Positions 27,743 to 37,444 are shown, counted from the stretch's first letter. The stretch: 64,000 nucleotides of DNA from Cognatundibacterium rugosum (GCF_014284365.1 NZ_JACOGG010000016.1:18839-82838); one strand, 5' to 3'. Notes: generated by a model from the letters alone, not told the origin. Numbers and translations: made by a program.

Positions 27743-28339
27743 CTATGTCAGACTGACTTCGGTCAGCCAGCGCCCCTCGCTGATATGATGTGTGACTTGT
27801 CCTATACGATGCGCACCATCAAACCGGCGACCGCAGCCTCTTAACACCAATAGCCCGCCGGGTTGCGCCGCGATACTGCCACTGCACTGTACCTGACCGG
27901 AAACACTGAATTCGCTTTGTGCAGGTTCGCCTGGCCGCAACTGCAGCGTTAAATCTGCCGCCAGCAACGATTCACCCATGATCAGCACCAGCTCAGACTG
28001 CTCCGACGCGCTTGGATACAGCACTTGCGCAATCTGGCATTGCAGCTCCAGCGTAGGCGGCAGATTTGGCTGGAGACGCAAACGCAGGCTGAGTATCTGT
28101 CCAGATAAACGTAACTGATTCAGTCCACCCGGCCCCAGCCCCAACTCTATCGCCGAACCTGGCAACAGTAACTTTTGAGTCGACGGCACGAGTGCACTAT
28201 CCAACACCATACTGGCACTGGCCCGGCCATCCGCTTGCAGTTGCAACTCTATAGTCAGGCAGCGTATCGCTTCAGGCAGCGGCTGCGCATTGACCGCTAT
28301 CGTAAAACTGACCAGTTGTGATAAATCGACAGACTGCAT
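27743..28339 (-). CDS. Orphan phage gpD / VgrG-like protein (putative)
   Basis: 198 aa, soluble, no signal peptide. The beginning (SFTIAVNAQPL...IELQLQADGRASASMVLD, LPGSAIELGLGPGG...LRLSGQI) and the end (GLLVLRGCGRRFDGAH and IGQVTHHISEGRWLTEVSL) look like the first and last beta-barrel segments of phage late-control protein D and VgrG hub proteins. At 198 aa it is much shorter than VgrG or gpD (300-700 aa), and no tail, sheath or T6SS gene lies in the window. It follows prpE after a perfect 12-bp hairpin. Assignment is by pattern only; a remnant or a repurposed hub domain are both possible. Confidence 0.5.
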   Translation of the reverse strand: MQSVDLSQLVSFTIAVNAQPLPEAIRCLTIELQLQADGRASASMVLDSALVPSTQKLLLPGSAIELGLGPGGLNQLRLSGQILSLRLRLQPNLPPTLELQCQIAQVLYPSASEQSELVLIMGESLLAADLTLQLRPGEPAQSEFSVSGQVQCSGSIAAQPGGLLVLRGCGRRFDGAHRIGQVTHHISEGRWLTEVSLT

Positions 28340-28398
28340 ACCTTAGGGCTTTCTGAAATCAGGGTTAACGTGAGATGCCCACATCCTACATCATTAAC

Positions 28399-28427
28399 AA
28401 TCAGGCCCGGCATTACCGGGCCTGATT
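28399..28427 (-). terminator. Hairpin after prpE
   Basis: A perfect 12-bp stem (arms 28399-28410 and 28416-28427) with a 5-nt loop, just beyond the prpE stop. The T-run is weak, so termination may be partial. Confidence 0.65.
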
Positions 28428-28452
28428 CTAACTTACCCCGAGAAAAATGCAT

Positions 28453-30348
28453 TTAGCGTGGGCTGGCCAGCGCTGCCTGTATCTGGGTCAGTGAAGACGG
28501 ATCTTCTATCGTGGTCAGATCCCCGGCATCCCGCCCCTCACAAATTGCCTGTATAGAGCGGCGCAATAATTTGCCAGAGCGGGTTTTGGGCAGGCTATTT
28601 ACAAAATGCACGCGGGCCGGACGCGCCACCGCACCCAACTGCTTATCGACCACGGCCATCACCTCAGCCTCCAGTGCACGTTTTTCAGCCTCCCCCGGAT
28701 ATAACTCCGGCCTCTTCAAAATCGCAAACGCAACCGCGACCTGGCCTTTGAGCTTATCTTCGACCCCAACCACGGCCACCTCAGAAATTTGTGCATGACT
28801 AGACACGCTCTCTTCGATTTCACGCGTACCTAAGCGATGCCCCGCGACGTTAATCACATCATCAGTGCGTCCGAGTATGAAGAAATAGCCATCGGCATCG
28901 CGTATGCCCCAGTCAAAGGTCGAATACAGTTGCTCATGCGCGAACTGACTCCAATAGGTATTTACAAAACGTGCATCGTCACCAAATACGGTCTGCATAC
29001 AGCCGGGCGGCAGCGGCCCGCGTATTGCCACCACGCCTTTTTCATTGGCGGCACATTCCTGTCCGGTAGACTCATTGATGATGCGTACATCATAGCCATA
29101 CATGGGGACGCCGGGGCTGCCGAGCCGGGTCTCTTTATGCTCCACGCCACGTGCAATTGACAGGATGGGCCAGCCAGTTTCGGTCTGCCAGTAATTATCA
29201 ATAATCGGCACGCCGAGTTCAGTGGCGATCCAGCTGGAAGTGGTTTCGTCCAGCGGCTCACCGGCCAGATACAGAGCTTTTAGCGAAGACAAGTCATGCT
29301 GCTTCATCAGTTCAGGCGGATGCTTTTTGAGTACGCGAATCGCGGTAGGCGCAGAGAACATGCGGCTCACACGATGACGCGCCACGATACTCCACCAGAT
29401 GCCGGCATCCGGCCGTATCGGCGTGCCTTCATACATGATGGTCGCCATGCCGGCGATCAGCGGGCCATACACGATGTAAGAATGGCCAACCACCCAGCCT
29501 ATATCCGAGGTGGCAAAATACACCTCACCCGGATTTCCGCAAAAAATATGCTTCATCGAGGCCGCCAGCGCCACCGCATAACCGCCCACATCGCGTTGCA
29601 CACCTTTAGGCTTACCGGTAGTGCCCGAGGTGTATAACACATAGGACATCGCATTCGATTCCAGCCAGGTCACGGGCACCTGCGCTGTCAGATGTTGTTC
29701 ACGCGATGCGGCATAATCCACATCACGCCCAGCCACCAGTTGCATCGGCTCCAGCCCGCGATCCACCAAGAGGACGTGGGCGGGCTGATGGCTGGCGGCA
29801 GCAATCGCCTCGTCTAACAGAGGTTTATACGGCACCGCTTTGCCGGCGCGCATACCCGCATCGGCAGACACGATCAGCACCGGCTGCGCATCATCTATAC
29901 GGGTCGCCAGACTTTTCGCAGCAAAGCCACCAAACACCACGGAATGCACGGCACCAATACGGGCGCAGGCCAACATCGCAAATGCAGCCTCAGCAATCAT
30001 GGGCATATAAATCAACACCCGATCCCCTTGCTTCACACCCAGACTCTGCATGATGGCGGCCATGCGCTGTACTTCGCGATGCAAGTCAGCGAAGCTATAC
30101 ACCTGCTCCTGACCAGTCTCAGTAGAAATCGCTATCAGCGCGGGCTGATCAGCTTGGGTACTTAACCAACGGTCTACAGCGTTATGGCAGAGATTGGTTT
30201 CACCGCCGACAAACCAGCGTGCAAACGGTGGGTGACTGTGATCCAGCACCTCAGTGTAAGGCTTATGCCAGTCGATGAGTTGCGCTTGCTGATCCCAGAA
30301 TTGGGCTGGTTGCTGCAGAGATGCCTGATAAAAATCCTGATAGTTCAT
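28453..30348 (-). CDS. prpE: Propionyl-CoA synthetase PrpE
   Basis: 631 aa. ATP-dependent activation of propionate to propionyl-CoA, the entry to the methylcitrate cycle. ANL-family motifs: YTSGTTGKPKG (P-loop-like), DNYWQTETGWPI, GRTDDVINVAGHRLG and the catalytic C-terminal Lys in PKTRSGKLLRR, which is the residue acetylated/propionylated in homologues. The N-terminus (QDFYQASLQQPAQFWDQQAQ) matches PrpE rather than Acs. GGAGACATC precedes the ATG. It follows prpF on the same strand but after a terminator-like hairpin. Confidence 0.93.
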   Translation of the reverse strand: MNYQDFYQASLQQPAQFWDQQAQLIDWHKPYTEVLDHSHPPFARWFVGGETNLCHNAVDRWLSTQADQPALIAISTETGQEQVYSFADLHREVQRMAAIMQSLGVKQGDRVLIYMPMIAEAAFAMLACARIGAVHSVVFGGFAAKSLATRIDDAQPVLIVSADAGMRAGKAVPYKPLLDEAIAAASHQPAHVLLVDRGLEPMQLVAGRDVDYAASREQHLTAQVPVTWLESNAMSYVLYTSGTTGKPKGVQRDVGGYAVALAASMKHIFCGNPGEVYFATSDIGWVVGHSYIVYGPLIAGMATIMYEGTPIRPDAGIWWSIVARHRVSRMFSAPTAIRVLKKHPPELMKQHDLSSLKALYLAGEPLDETTSSWIATELGVPIIDNYWQTETGWPILSIARGVEHKETRLGSPGVPMYGYDVRIINESTGQECAANEKGVVAIRGPLPPGCMQTVFGDDARFVNTYWSQFAHEQLYSTFDWGIRDADGYFFILGRTDDVINVAGHRLGTREIEESVSSHAQISEVAVVGVEDKLKGQVAVAFAILKRPELYPGEAEKRALEAEVMAVVDKQLGAVARPARVHFVNSLPKTRSGKLLRRSIQAICEGRDAGDLTTIEDPSSLTQIQAALASPR

Positions 30349-30427
30349 GATGTCTCCAGTCTGATTGCGTAAATGCTGCTGTTTTTGATTTTTGTGTTTT
30401 CTGTCTGTCAGTTTGGTGTAAGCGAAT

Positions 30428-30464
30428 AAAAAAAACGCTGCCGTTTTAAGGGGCAGCGTTGTTT
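30428..30464. terminator. Terminator-like hairpin between prpF and prpE
   Basis: Arms AACGCTGCC and GGCAGCGTT flanked by A8 on the left, so on the minus strand a strong stem is followed by T8. It lies between the prpF stop and the prpE start. Confidence 0.85.
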
Positions 30465-30494
30465 AACTTAGTGCTTGCGTCATCCATGATGGCG

Positions 30495-31679
30495 TCAGAA
30501 AGTGTCACCGGGAATTCTGACCCAGCCTTCCATCAACACGCGCGCGCTGCGGCTCATGATGGCTTTTTTTACTACCCATACACCATCCACCTGAGTCGCT
30601 TCGGCACCCACACGCAGCGTGCCGGATGGATGACCAAAGCGCACGGCGCTGCGCTTGCCGCCACCAGCTGCCAGATTCACCAGTGTGCTGGGAATCGCGG
30701 CTGCAGTACCAATCGCGACCGCCGCCGTCCCCATCATCGCATGATGCAATTTGCCCATAGACAGCGCACGCACCGACAAATCGATATCGCTGGCGCTGAC
30801 TGACTTACCGCTGGACGACACATAATCCAGTGGAGCCGCCACGAAGGCGACTTTAGGTGTGTGTTGACGTTTGGCCGCCTCATCGGGATGCGAGATCAGC
30901 CCCATACGCACAGCGCCATAGGCGCGTATGGTTTCAAACTTAGCCAGTGCTGCCGCATCGCTGTTAATCGCTTCCTGCAATTCTGCACCGCTGTACCCGA
31001 GCTGTTCTGCCTTGATGAAAATAGTAGGAATACCAGCATTGATCATGGTCGCCTGCAAAGCCCCTACACCCGGCACATCCAGCGTATCGACCAGATTCCC
31101 GGTTGGGAACATGGCACCGCCGCCACCCTCTTCCTCGGCGGCAGGGTCCATAAATTCCAACTGCACTTCAGCAGCCGGAAAGGTCACGCCATCGAGTTCA
31201 AAGTCGCCGGTTTCCTGCACTTCACCATTCGTGACCGGAACATGCGCAATAATGGTTTTACTGATATTGGCCTGCCAGATGCGCACTACGGCAATACCAT
31301 TCTGTGGCACCTGATCAACCAGACCCATTTGGATAGCACACGCCCCAACCGCGGCCGACAAATTGCCACAATTACCGCTCCAGTCGACAAAGGCCTTGTC
31401 TATGGCGACCTGACCAAACAGGTAATCCACATCATGGTCTGGCTGGCTACTCTTCGCCAGTAGCACCGTTTTAGAGGTACTGGAAGTCGCACCGCCCATG
31501 CCATCAATTTGCTTACCATATGGATCGGGGCTGCCGATCACACGCAACAACACGGCATCACGCGCCGGGCCCGGCTGCTGCGCCGCTTCGGGCAAATCCT
31601 GCACCCGGAAAAACACACCTTTACTGGTGCCACCACGCATATAAATAGCGGGGATTTTAATTTGAGCCGGATAAGTCAT
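30495..31679 (-). CDS. prpF: 2-methylaconitate cis-trans isomerase PrpF
   Basis: 394 aa from the ATG at 31679 (MTYPAQIKIPAIYMRGGTSK); a 26-codon extension of the frame into the repeat region is rejected. DAP-epimerase-like fold: YMRGGTSKG, IDGMGGATSSTSK, DWSGNCGNLSAAVGA. Works with AcnD, isomerising the 2-methylaconitate it makes. Its presence beside acnD explains the absence of prpD. About 330 nt of repeat-bearing DNA separates it from acnD. Confidence 0.95.
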   Translation of the reverse strand: MTYPAQIKIPAIYMRGGTSKGVFFRVQDLPEAAQQPGPARDAVLLRVIGSPDPYGKQIDGMGGATSSTSKTVLLAKSSQPDHDVDYLFGQVAIDKAFVDWSGNCGNLSAAVGACAIQMGLVDQVPQNGIAVVRIWQANISKTIIAHVPVTNGEVQETGDFELDGVTFPAAEVQLEFMDPAAEEEGGGGAMFPTGNLVDTLDVPGVGALQATMINAGIPTIFIKAEQLGYSGAELQEAINSDAAALAKFETIRAYGAVRMGLISHPDEAAKRQHTPKVAFVAAPLDYVSSSGKSVSASDIDLSVRALSMGKLHHAMMGTAAVAIGTAAAIPSTLVNLAAGGGKRSAVRFGHPSGTLRVGAEATQVDGVWVVKKAIMSRSARVLMEGWVRIPGDTF

Positions 31680-31724
31680 ACTTCGTCCATTTCTGTTGAA
31701 TACCTGACTGAGATTAAACACGCT

Positions 31725-32051
31725 GAAAAGCGCTAAACACGGAGACACAGAGAACAAGGAAAACTGCAGGAGCTAACACATCAGATTCATCCAGCTTTTC
31801 TCTGTGTCTCACCCCCTCTGTACTCTCTGTGTTAAATCAGCCCATCACATCAGCTTTTCGCTGTCTCCAGAAAATTCTGGGAAAGCGTTTAACACAGAGG
31901 CACAGAGAACAAAGAGAAATGCAGGAGCAAGCACATCAAATTTGTATCGCTTTTCTCTGTGTCTCACTCCCTCTGTACTCTCTGTGTTAAATCAGCCCAT
32001 CAAATCATCACATCAGCTTTTCGTCGCTTCCAGGAAATCCTGGGCAAAGCG
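31725..32051. repeat. Two diverged tandem copies of an inverted-repeat unit that includes the acnD tail
   Basis: Unit A (about 31725-31880) and unit B (about 31881-32051) share long blocks: an AACACAGAG-type arm, a middle CACATCA, an opposite arm ending CTCTCTGTGTTAAA, then a segment equal to the last ~40 nt of acnD. In unit A the acnD-like tail (31851-31887) has substitutions and a 1-nt deletion; in unit B it is the real end of acnD. The AACACAGAG arms are inverted within each unit and could fold into a large hairpin. Confidence 0.85.
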
Positions 32052-34604
32052 TTGCAACACGCCACCGGCTTCGTAGATAGAGACTTCTTCTGCGGTATCC
32101 AGACGGCAGGTGACCGGCACTTCCAGGTGTTCGCCATTTTTGCGATGGATATGCAGGATCAGGCTGGTACGCGGTGTGCGGGCACCAGTCACGTCATAGG
32201 TTTCTGTACCATCCAATCCCAATGTAAGGCGATTCACCCCCGGCTTGAACTCCAGCGGCAACACACCCATACCAATCAGATTGGTGCGGTGTATGCGCTC
32301 AAAGCCTTCTGCCACAATCACTTCCACACCGGCCAGACGTACGCCTTTGGCAGCCCAGTCACGTGAAGATCCCTGACCGTAATCCGCACCGGCGATGATT
32401 ATCAACGGCTGCTTACGCTCCATATAGGTTTCTATCGCTTCCCACATGCGTGTAACCTTGCCTTCCGGTTCGATACGGGCCAGCGAGCCGGCCTTCACCT
32501 TACCTTCTGCATCGCGCACCATCTCGTTCTTCAGAGTGGGATTAGCAAAGGTCGCACGTTGCGCCGTCAGGTGATCGCCGCGATGGGTCGCATAGGAATT
32601 GAAATCCTCTTCCGGCAAACCCATTTTGGCCAGATATTCACCCGCCGCACTGTTCAGCATGATGGCGTTTGAAGGCGATAAGTGATCGGTCGTGATATTG
32701 TCACCCAGCACAGCTAGCGCGCGCATGCCACGCATCGTGCGTTCACCGGCCAACGCACCTTCCCAGTAAGGTGGACGGCGAATATAGGTCGATTGTGCAC
32801 GCCAATCATACAGTGGCGGTACACTGGCGGCCTGCTCAGTGGAGATCGCGAACATCGGTTCATACACCTTGCGGAACATTTCAGGTTTGACGCTGGATTT
32901 CACAATCGCATCGATTTCTTCATCCTGAGGCCAGATGTCTTGCAGACGGATTTCTTTGCCATCCACCACAGCCAACACATCTTTTTCTATATCAAAGCGG
33001 ATAGTACCTGCGATCGCATAGGCCACGACCAGGGGTGGCGAGGCCAGGAAAGCCTGTTTCGCATAAGGATGGATACGGCCATCAAAATTGCGGTTACCGG
33101 ATAACACAGCCGTGGCGTACAAATCGCGCTCTATGATTTCCTGCTGTATCACCGGATCCAAAGCACCCGACATCCCATTGCACGAGGTACACGCATAAGC
33201 GACCACACCAAAGCCCAGTTTTTCCAGCTCAGGCATCAGGCCTGCTTCTTCCAGGTACAGGGTAACGGCTTTGGAGCCCGGTGCTAAAGAAGATTTGACC
33301 CAAGGCTGACGGACCAGACCCAGGCGATTGGCGTTACGCGCCAACAGGCCAGCAGCAATCACATTGCGTGGATTGGAGGTGTTAGTGCAGCTGGTGATCG
33401 CAGCAATAATCACTGCGCCATCCGGCATCTGGCCAGGTACATCCTGCCACGCTGCGGCTATCCCTTTGGCAGCCAGATCAGCAGTCGCAACCCGCGCATG
33501 CGGATTGGATGGGCCGGCCATATTGCGTACAACGCTGGACAAATCAAACTTCAGCACGCGTTCATATTCGGCATCAACCAGGCTATCCGACCACAGGCCA
33601 GCGGTCTTGGCATAGGTTTCCACCAGCGCGACCTGTTCTTCACTGCGACCGGTCAGTTTCAGATAATTGATGGTCTGCTCATCGATGCTGAACATCGCTG
33701 CGGTGGCGCCGTATTCCGGCGCCATATTGGAAATCGTGGCGCGGTCACCCAGTGTCAGCGCAGCGGCACCGCTACCATAAAATTCGAGGTAAGCGCCGAC
33801 CACTTTGGACTGACGCAGGAATTCTGTGAGTGCCAGCACCACGTCGGTTGCAGTAATGCCAGGCTGAGGCTTGCCGCTCAATTCAACCCCGATAATATCC
33901 GGCAAACGCATCCAGGATGCACGGCCCAGCATCACATTTTCCGCTTCCAGACCACCGACACCGATCGCGATGACACCCAGTGCATCTACGTGTGGTGTAT
34001 GGCTGTCAGTACCTACCAGGGTATCCGGGAATGCGATGCCGTTCTGCGCATGGATCACCGGCGACATGCGTTCCAGATTGATCTGATGCATGATGCCGTT
34101 ACCTGGCGGGATGACATCGACGTTTTTGAATGCCAGCTTAGTCCAGTTAATGAAGTGGAAGCGGTCTTCATTGCGACGGTCTTCGATTGCACGGTTTTTT
34201 TCAAACGCCTGAGGATCAAAGCCACCGCATTCAACCGCCAGCGAGTGATCGACGATCAGCTGCACCGGCACCACAGGATTCACCTGAGCCGGATCACCGC
34301 CCTGCTCTGCAATTGCATCACGCAGACCGGCCAGATCGACCAGAGCGGTCTGACCCAGGATATCGTGGCACACGACACGGGCCGGAAACCAGGGAAAATC
34401 CAGCTCACGCTTGCGCTCTATCAGCTGCTTTAAAGAATCGTTGAGTGTCGCAGGATCACAGCGACGTACCAGATTTTCTGCCAGTACACGTGAGGTGTAA
34501 GGCAGTCTGGCATAGGCACCTGGCTGTATCGCTTCGACTGCCGCACGGGCATCGAAATAGTCCAGCTGCGTGCCGGACAGATGTTGACGAAATTGGCTAT
34601 TCAT
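32013..34604 (-). CDS. acnD: 2-methylcitrate dehydratase AcnD (Fe/S-dependent)
   Basis: 863 aa from the ATG at 34604; the longer frame would run back into the GNAT gene. Aconitase fold with 4Fe-4S ligands C406 (SCTNTSNP), C472 and C475 (CTSCNG). N-terminal DFPWFPARVVCHDILGQTALVDLAGLRD is split by usual aconitase motifs, and the swivel domain has GSSRDWAAKG. Dehydrates 2-methylcitrate to 2-methylaconitate, then completed by PrpF. Assigned AcnD rather than AcnA because of its place between prpC and prpF and its length near 865 aa. Confidence 0.94.
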   Translation of the reverse strand: MNSQFRQHLSGTQLDYFDARAAVEAIQPGAYARLPYTSRVLAENLVRRCDPATLNDSLKQLIERKRELDFPWFPARVVCHDILGQTALVDLAGLRDAIAEQGGDPAQVNPVVPVQLIVDHSLAVECGGFDPQAFEKNRAIEDRRNEDRFHFINWTKLAFKNVDVIPPGNGIMHQINLERMSPVIHAQNGIAFPDTLVGTDSHTPHVDALGVIAIGVGGLEAENVMLGRASWMRLPDIIGVELSGKPQPGITATDVVLALTEFLRQSKVVGAYLEFYGSGAAALTLGDRATISNMAPEYGATAAMFSIDEQTINYLKLTGRSEEQVALVETYAKTAGLWSDSLVDAEYERVLKFDLSSVVRNMAGPSNPHARVATADLAAKGIAAAWQDVPGQMPDGAVIIAAITSCTNTSNPRNVIAAGLLARNANRLGLVRQPWVKSSLAPGSKAVTLYLEEAGLMPELEKLGFGVVAYACTSCNGMSGALDPVIQQEIIERDLYATAVLSGNRNFDGRIHPYAKQAFLASPPLVVAYAIAGTIRFDIEKDVLAVVDGKEIRLQDIWPQDEEIDAIVKSSVKPEMFRKVYEPMFAISTEQAASVPPLYDWRAQSTYIRRPPYWEGALAGERTMRGMRALAVLGDNITTDHLSPSNAIMLNSAAGEYLAKMGLPEEDFNSYATHRGDHLTAQRATFANPTLKNEMVRDAEGKVKAGSLARIEPEGKVTRMWEAIETYMERKQPLIIIAGADYGQGSSRDWAAKGVRLAGVEVIVAEGFERIHRTNLIGMGVLPLEFKPGVNRLTLGLDGTETYDVTGARTPRTSLILHIHRKNGEHLEVPVTCRLDTAEEVSIYEAGGVLQRFAQDFLEATKS

Positions 34605-34617
34605 AGGTTTTTCTTTC

Positions 34618-35097
34618 TCATGACAACGCGAGTTTAAATCCCTTGTGACTGGCAACAAATCCGAGGCTGCCGTAAAACCGGTGCGCCTCCTGTCTTTGTT
34701 TATCACTGGTCAGCTGCACCAGGCGGCAACCACGCTCACGCGCTTGCGTGATTGCCTGCTGCATCAGCCAGCGGCCTATGCCCTGACCACGCAATGCACT
34801 GCTGACCCGCACACTTTCTATCAGCGCGCGCCAGGCACCGCGCCGGCTCAGGCCAGGTATGAAAGTCAGCTGCAACATCGCGATGACTTCCCCTTCCTGC
34901 CCTTGCAGTTCGGCCACCAGCAATAACTGGTTAGCGTCCTGATCGATGGCCTGGAAGGCCTGCACATAGCAAGCCTGATCCGGGTCGCCGTGATCGCGGT
35001 TTTTACCCAGCACATCGTCGGCAATCAGCGCCAGCAACCCTGGCAGATCAGATTGCCGCGCACGCCGGCACAGCAAAGCAGGTACGTCAGAATTCAC
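34618..35097 (-). CDS. GNAT N-acetyltransferase within the prp operon
   Basis: 159 aa from a GTG start at 35097 with GGAGACC upstream. GNAT fold: ESVRVSSALRGQGIGRWLM contains the acetyl-CoA loop (RGQGIG), followed by ARERGCRLVQLTSDKQR and HRFYGSLGF. It sits 15 nt after prpC and 13 nt before acnD, so it is co-transcribed. Substrate unknown. A role in acylating or protecting a pathway enzyme or intermediate is inference; many operon-embedded GNATs remain uncharacterised. Confidence 0.85.
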   Translation of the reverse strand: MNSDVPALLCRRARQSDLPGLLALIADDVLGKNRDHGDPDQACYVQAFQAIDQDANQLLLVAELQGQEGEVIAMLQLTFIPGLSRRGAWRALIESVRVSSALRGQGIGRWLMQQAITQARERGCRLVQLTSDKQRQEAHRFYGSLGFVASHKGFKLALS

Positions 35098-35112
35098 GAG
35101 GTCTCCGGATGA

Positions 35113-36267
35113 TTACTGACGCTCGCTGATAGGAACGAATTTCAAATCTTCCGGCCCCACATAGTTGGCGCTAGGACGAATGATCTTATTATCGATACGC
35201 TGTTCAATGATATGTGCTGCCCAGCCTGAGGTACGGGCAATCACAAACAATGGTGTAAACATCGCAGTCGGCACACCCATCATGTGGTAGGACACGGCAG
35301 AGAACCAGTCCAGATTCGGGAACATTTTTTTGATATCCCACATGACCGTTTCCAGACGTTCTGCGATATCAAACATTTTGGTGGAACCCGCTTCTTCCGA
35401 TAACTGGCGCGCGACTTCTTTAATCACTTTGTTACGCGGATCAGAAATGGTGTACACAGGGTGACCGAAACCGATCACCACTTCTTTATTTTCCACGCGC
35501 TTCTTGATGTCTGCTTCGGCCTCATCAGGATTGTCATAGCGCTTCTGGATTTCAAATGCGACTTCATTCGCACCGCCATGCTTAGGACCACGCAAGGCAC
35601 CGATCGCACCAGTGATGGCAGAATGCATATCCGAGCCTGTGCCAGAAATTACACGACCAGTGAAAGTCGAGGCGTTGAATTCGTGTTCTGCATACAGGAT
35701 CAGCGAAGTATGCATCGCCTTGACCCAGGATTCGGACGGTGCCACACCGTGCAACAAATGCAGGAAGTGACCACCAATGGATTCGTCATCGGTTTCTACA
35801 TCGATCCGCTTGCCGTTATGGCTGAAGTGGTACCAGTACAGCAGCATGGAGCCCAGCGACGCCATCAGACGGTCAGCGATATCGCGTGCACCCGGCGTGT
35901 TGTGATCATCTTTTTCTGGCAAGGCACAACCCAGTGCGGAGACGCCGGTACGCATCACGTCCATAGGATGAGATGCTGCTGGCAGGCATTCCAGCACGGC
36001 CATCACACTGACTGGCAAACCACGCAGGGCTTTGAGCTTGGCCTTATAGGCTTTCAGTTCAGCGGCGGTCGGCAGTTTGCCGTGTACCAGCAAATGGGCG
36101 ATTTCTTCAAACTCACAGGCATCTGCCACATCCAGAATATCGTAACCACGGTAATGCAGATCATTTCCGGTTTTACCTACGGTACACAGCGCGGTATTGC
36201 CTGCGGTGACGCCGGACAGGGCAACTGATTTTTTTGGTTTGAACGTTGGGTTATCTTGAGTACTCAT
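35113..36267 (-). CDS. prpC: 2-methylcitrate synthase PrpC
   Basis: 384 aa. Condenses propionyl-CoA with oxaloacetate. Citrate-synthase-family blocks: [33 protein letters not shown] with the catalytic region, [26 protein letters not shown] and the C-terminal [12 protein letters not shown]. The short form with LHYRGYDI typifies methylcitrate synthase. Good ribosome binding site (GGAGATCAGC). Second gene after prpB; gap ~70 nt. Confidence 0.95.
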   Translation of the reverse strand: MSTQDNPTFKPKKSVALSGVTAGNTALCTVGKTGNDLHYRGYDILDVADACEFEEIAHLLVHGKLPTAAELKAYKAKLKALRGLPVSVMAVLECLPAASHPMDVMRTGVSALGCALPEKDDHNTPGARDIADRLMASLGSMLLYWYHFSHNGKRIDVETDDESIGGHFLHLLHGVAPSESWVKAMHTSLILYAEHEFNASTFTGRVISGTGSDMHSAITGAIGALRGPKHGGANEVAFEIQKRYDNPDEAEADIKKRVENKEVVIGFGHPVYTISDPRNKVIKEVARQLSEEAGSTKMFDIAERLETVMWDIKKMFPNLDWFSAVSYHMMGVPTAMFTPLFVIARTSGWAAHIIEQRIDNKIIRPSANYVGPEDLKFVPISERQ

Positions 36268-36336
36268 GCTGATCTCCAGTCGGTTTTTATCTGATTGAAT
36301 TAGTTTTGGCTGTAAGGTTTATTTTGCCTGCTGCGC

Positions 36337-37227
36337 TTATTTTGCTTTTTGCTGTGCAAACAAGGCATCGAGCTTTTGTTCAAAATCGTGGTAGTTAATG
36401 CGTTCGTACAATTCCATGCGGGTTTGCATGGTGTCGACTACCTGCTGCTGGGTGCCGTCGCGGCGGATCGCGTGATAGACATTTTCAGCGGCTTTGTTCA
36501 TCGCACGGAATGCGGACAAGGGATACAACACCAGGCCCACATCCGCCGATTTCAATTCCTCGACGGTGTACAGCGGTGTGGCGCCAAATTCCGTGATGTT
36601 GGCCAGAATAGGTACTTTCACCGCATTGGCGAATTGTTTGTACATATCGAGCTGGGTAATCGCTTCCGGGAAAATCATGTCAGCACCCGCTTCCACACAA
36701 GCCAGCGCACGGTCTATCGCGGCTTCCAGACCTTCCACTGCGAGCGCATCGGTGCGTGCCATGATGACGAAGTTTTCATCAGTACGCGCATCAACCGCAG
36801 CCTTAACGCGATCGACCATCTCTTGTTTGGACACGATTTCCTTGCCCGGCCTATGGCCGCAACGCTTGGCACCCACCTGGTCTTCGATATGCATGGCGGC
36901 AGCGCCAAATTTGATCATGGACTTCACAGTACGTGCGACATTGAAGGCGGAAGAACCGAAACCGGTATCCACATCCACCAGCAAAGGCAAATCGCACACA
37001 TCGGTAATACGACGCACATCGGTCAGCACATCATCCAGATTCGAAATACCCAGATCCGGCAAACCGAGTGAACCGGCAGCAACACCGCCACCGGACAGAT
37101 ATATCGCTTTGAAACCGGCACGTTTCGCCAGCAAAGCATGATTGGCATTGATGGCACCGACTACCTGCAACGGGGACTCTTCTTGCATCGCCTTGCGGAA
37201 GGCGGCTCCTGCGGAATATTGACTCAT
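36337..37227 (-). CDS. prpB: 2-methylisocitrate lyase PrpB
   Basis: 296 aa from the ATG at 37227 ([14 protein letters not shown]), preceded by GAGAG; a 31-residue upstream extension of the frame is over promoter DNA and is rejected. Splits 2-methylisocitrate into pyruvate and succinate. The catalytic KRCGH appears in [12 protein letters not shown], and [12 protein letters not shown] provides the Mg-binding aspartates. First gene of the operon behind a sigma-54 promoter. Confidence 0.95.
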   Translation of the reverse strand: MSQYSAGAAFRKAMQEESPLQVVGAINANHALLAKRAGFKAIYLSGGGVAAGSLGLPDLGISNLDDVLTDVRRITDVCDLPLLVDVDTGFGSSAFNVARTVKSMIKFGAAAMHIEDQVGAKRCGHRPGKEIVSKQEMVDRVKAAVDARTDENFVIMARTDALAVEGLEAAIDRALACVEAGADMIFPEAITQLDMYKQFANAVKVPILANITEFGATPLYTVEELKSADVGLVLYPLSAFRAMNKAAENVYHAIRRDGTQQQVVDTMQTRMELYERINYHDFEQKLDALFAQQKAK

Positions 37228-37294
37228 CTGGTTTCTCTCAGTGACCGGCGTGATGCCACAGCCGGATGTTGTTGAACAAGTGTAGCCACTCCAT

Positions 37295-37310
37295 TGCAAA
37301 GCCTGTGCCA
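37295..37310 (-). promoter_or_regulatory. Sigma-54 promoter of the prpBC operon
   Basis: On the minus strand TGGCAC (37305-37310), five bases, TTGCA (37295-37299): a full match to the -24/-12 consensus with correct spacing. It lies ~68 nt upstream of the prpB ATG. PrpR is a sigma-54 activator, so the pairing is as expected. Confidence 0.92.
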
Positions 37311-37444
37311 GTCCAGATGGCACAGCGGCTCTGTCAGCCCCAGCTTAGGCGTGAAGCAATAAAAATCAAGCACTTAGCGAGCAGATTTGCGCCAGATCAG
37401 ATGACAGACAGCATGACAAGTTCCACTATTTGCCCCATAATTGC

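Noticed and set aside
27743..28339. A prophage or contractile injection locus around the gpD/VgrG-like gene
   Set aside because: No sheath, tube, baseplate, integrase or ATPase gene is present within the window; only the single protein suggests it.
33498..34433. Long plus-strand open frame opposite acnD
   Set aside because: Antisense shadow of a clear aconitase-family gene.
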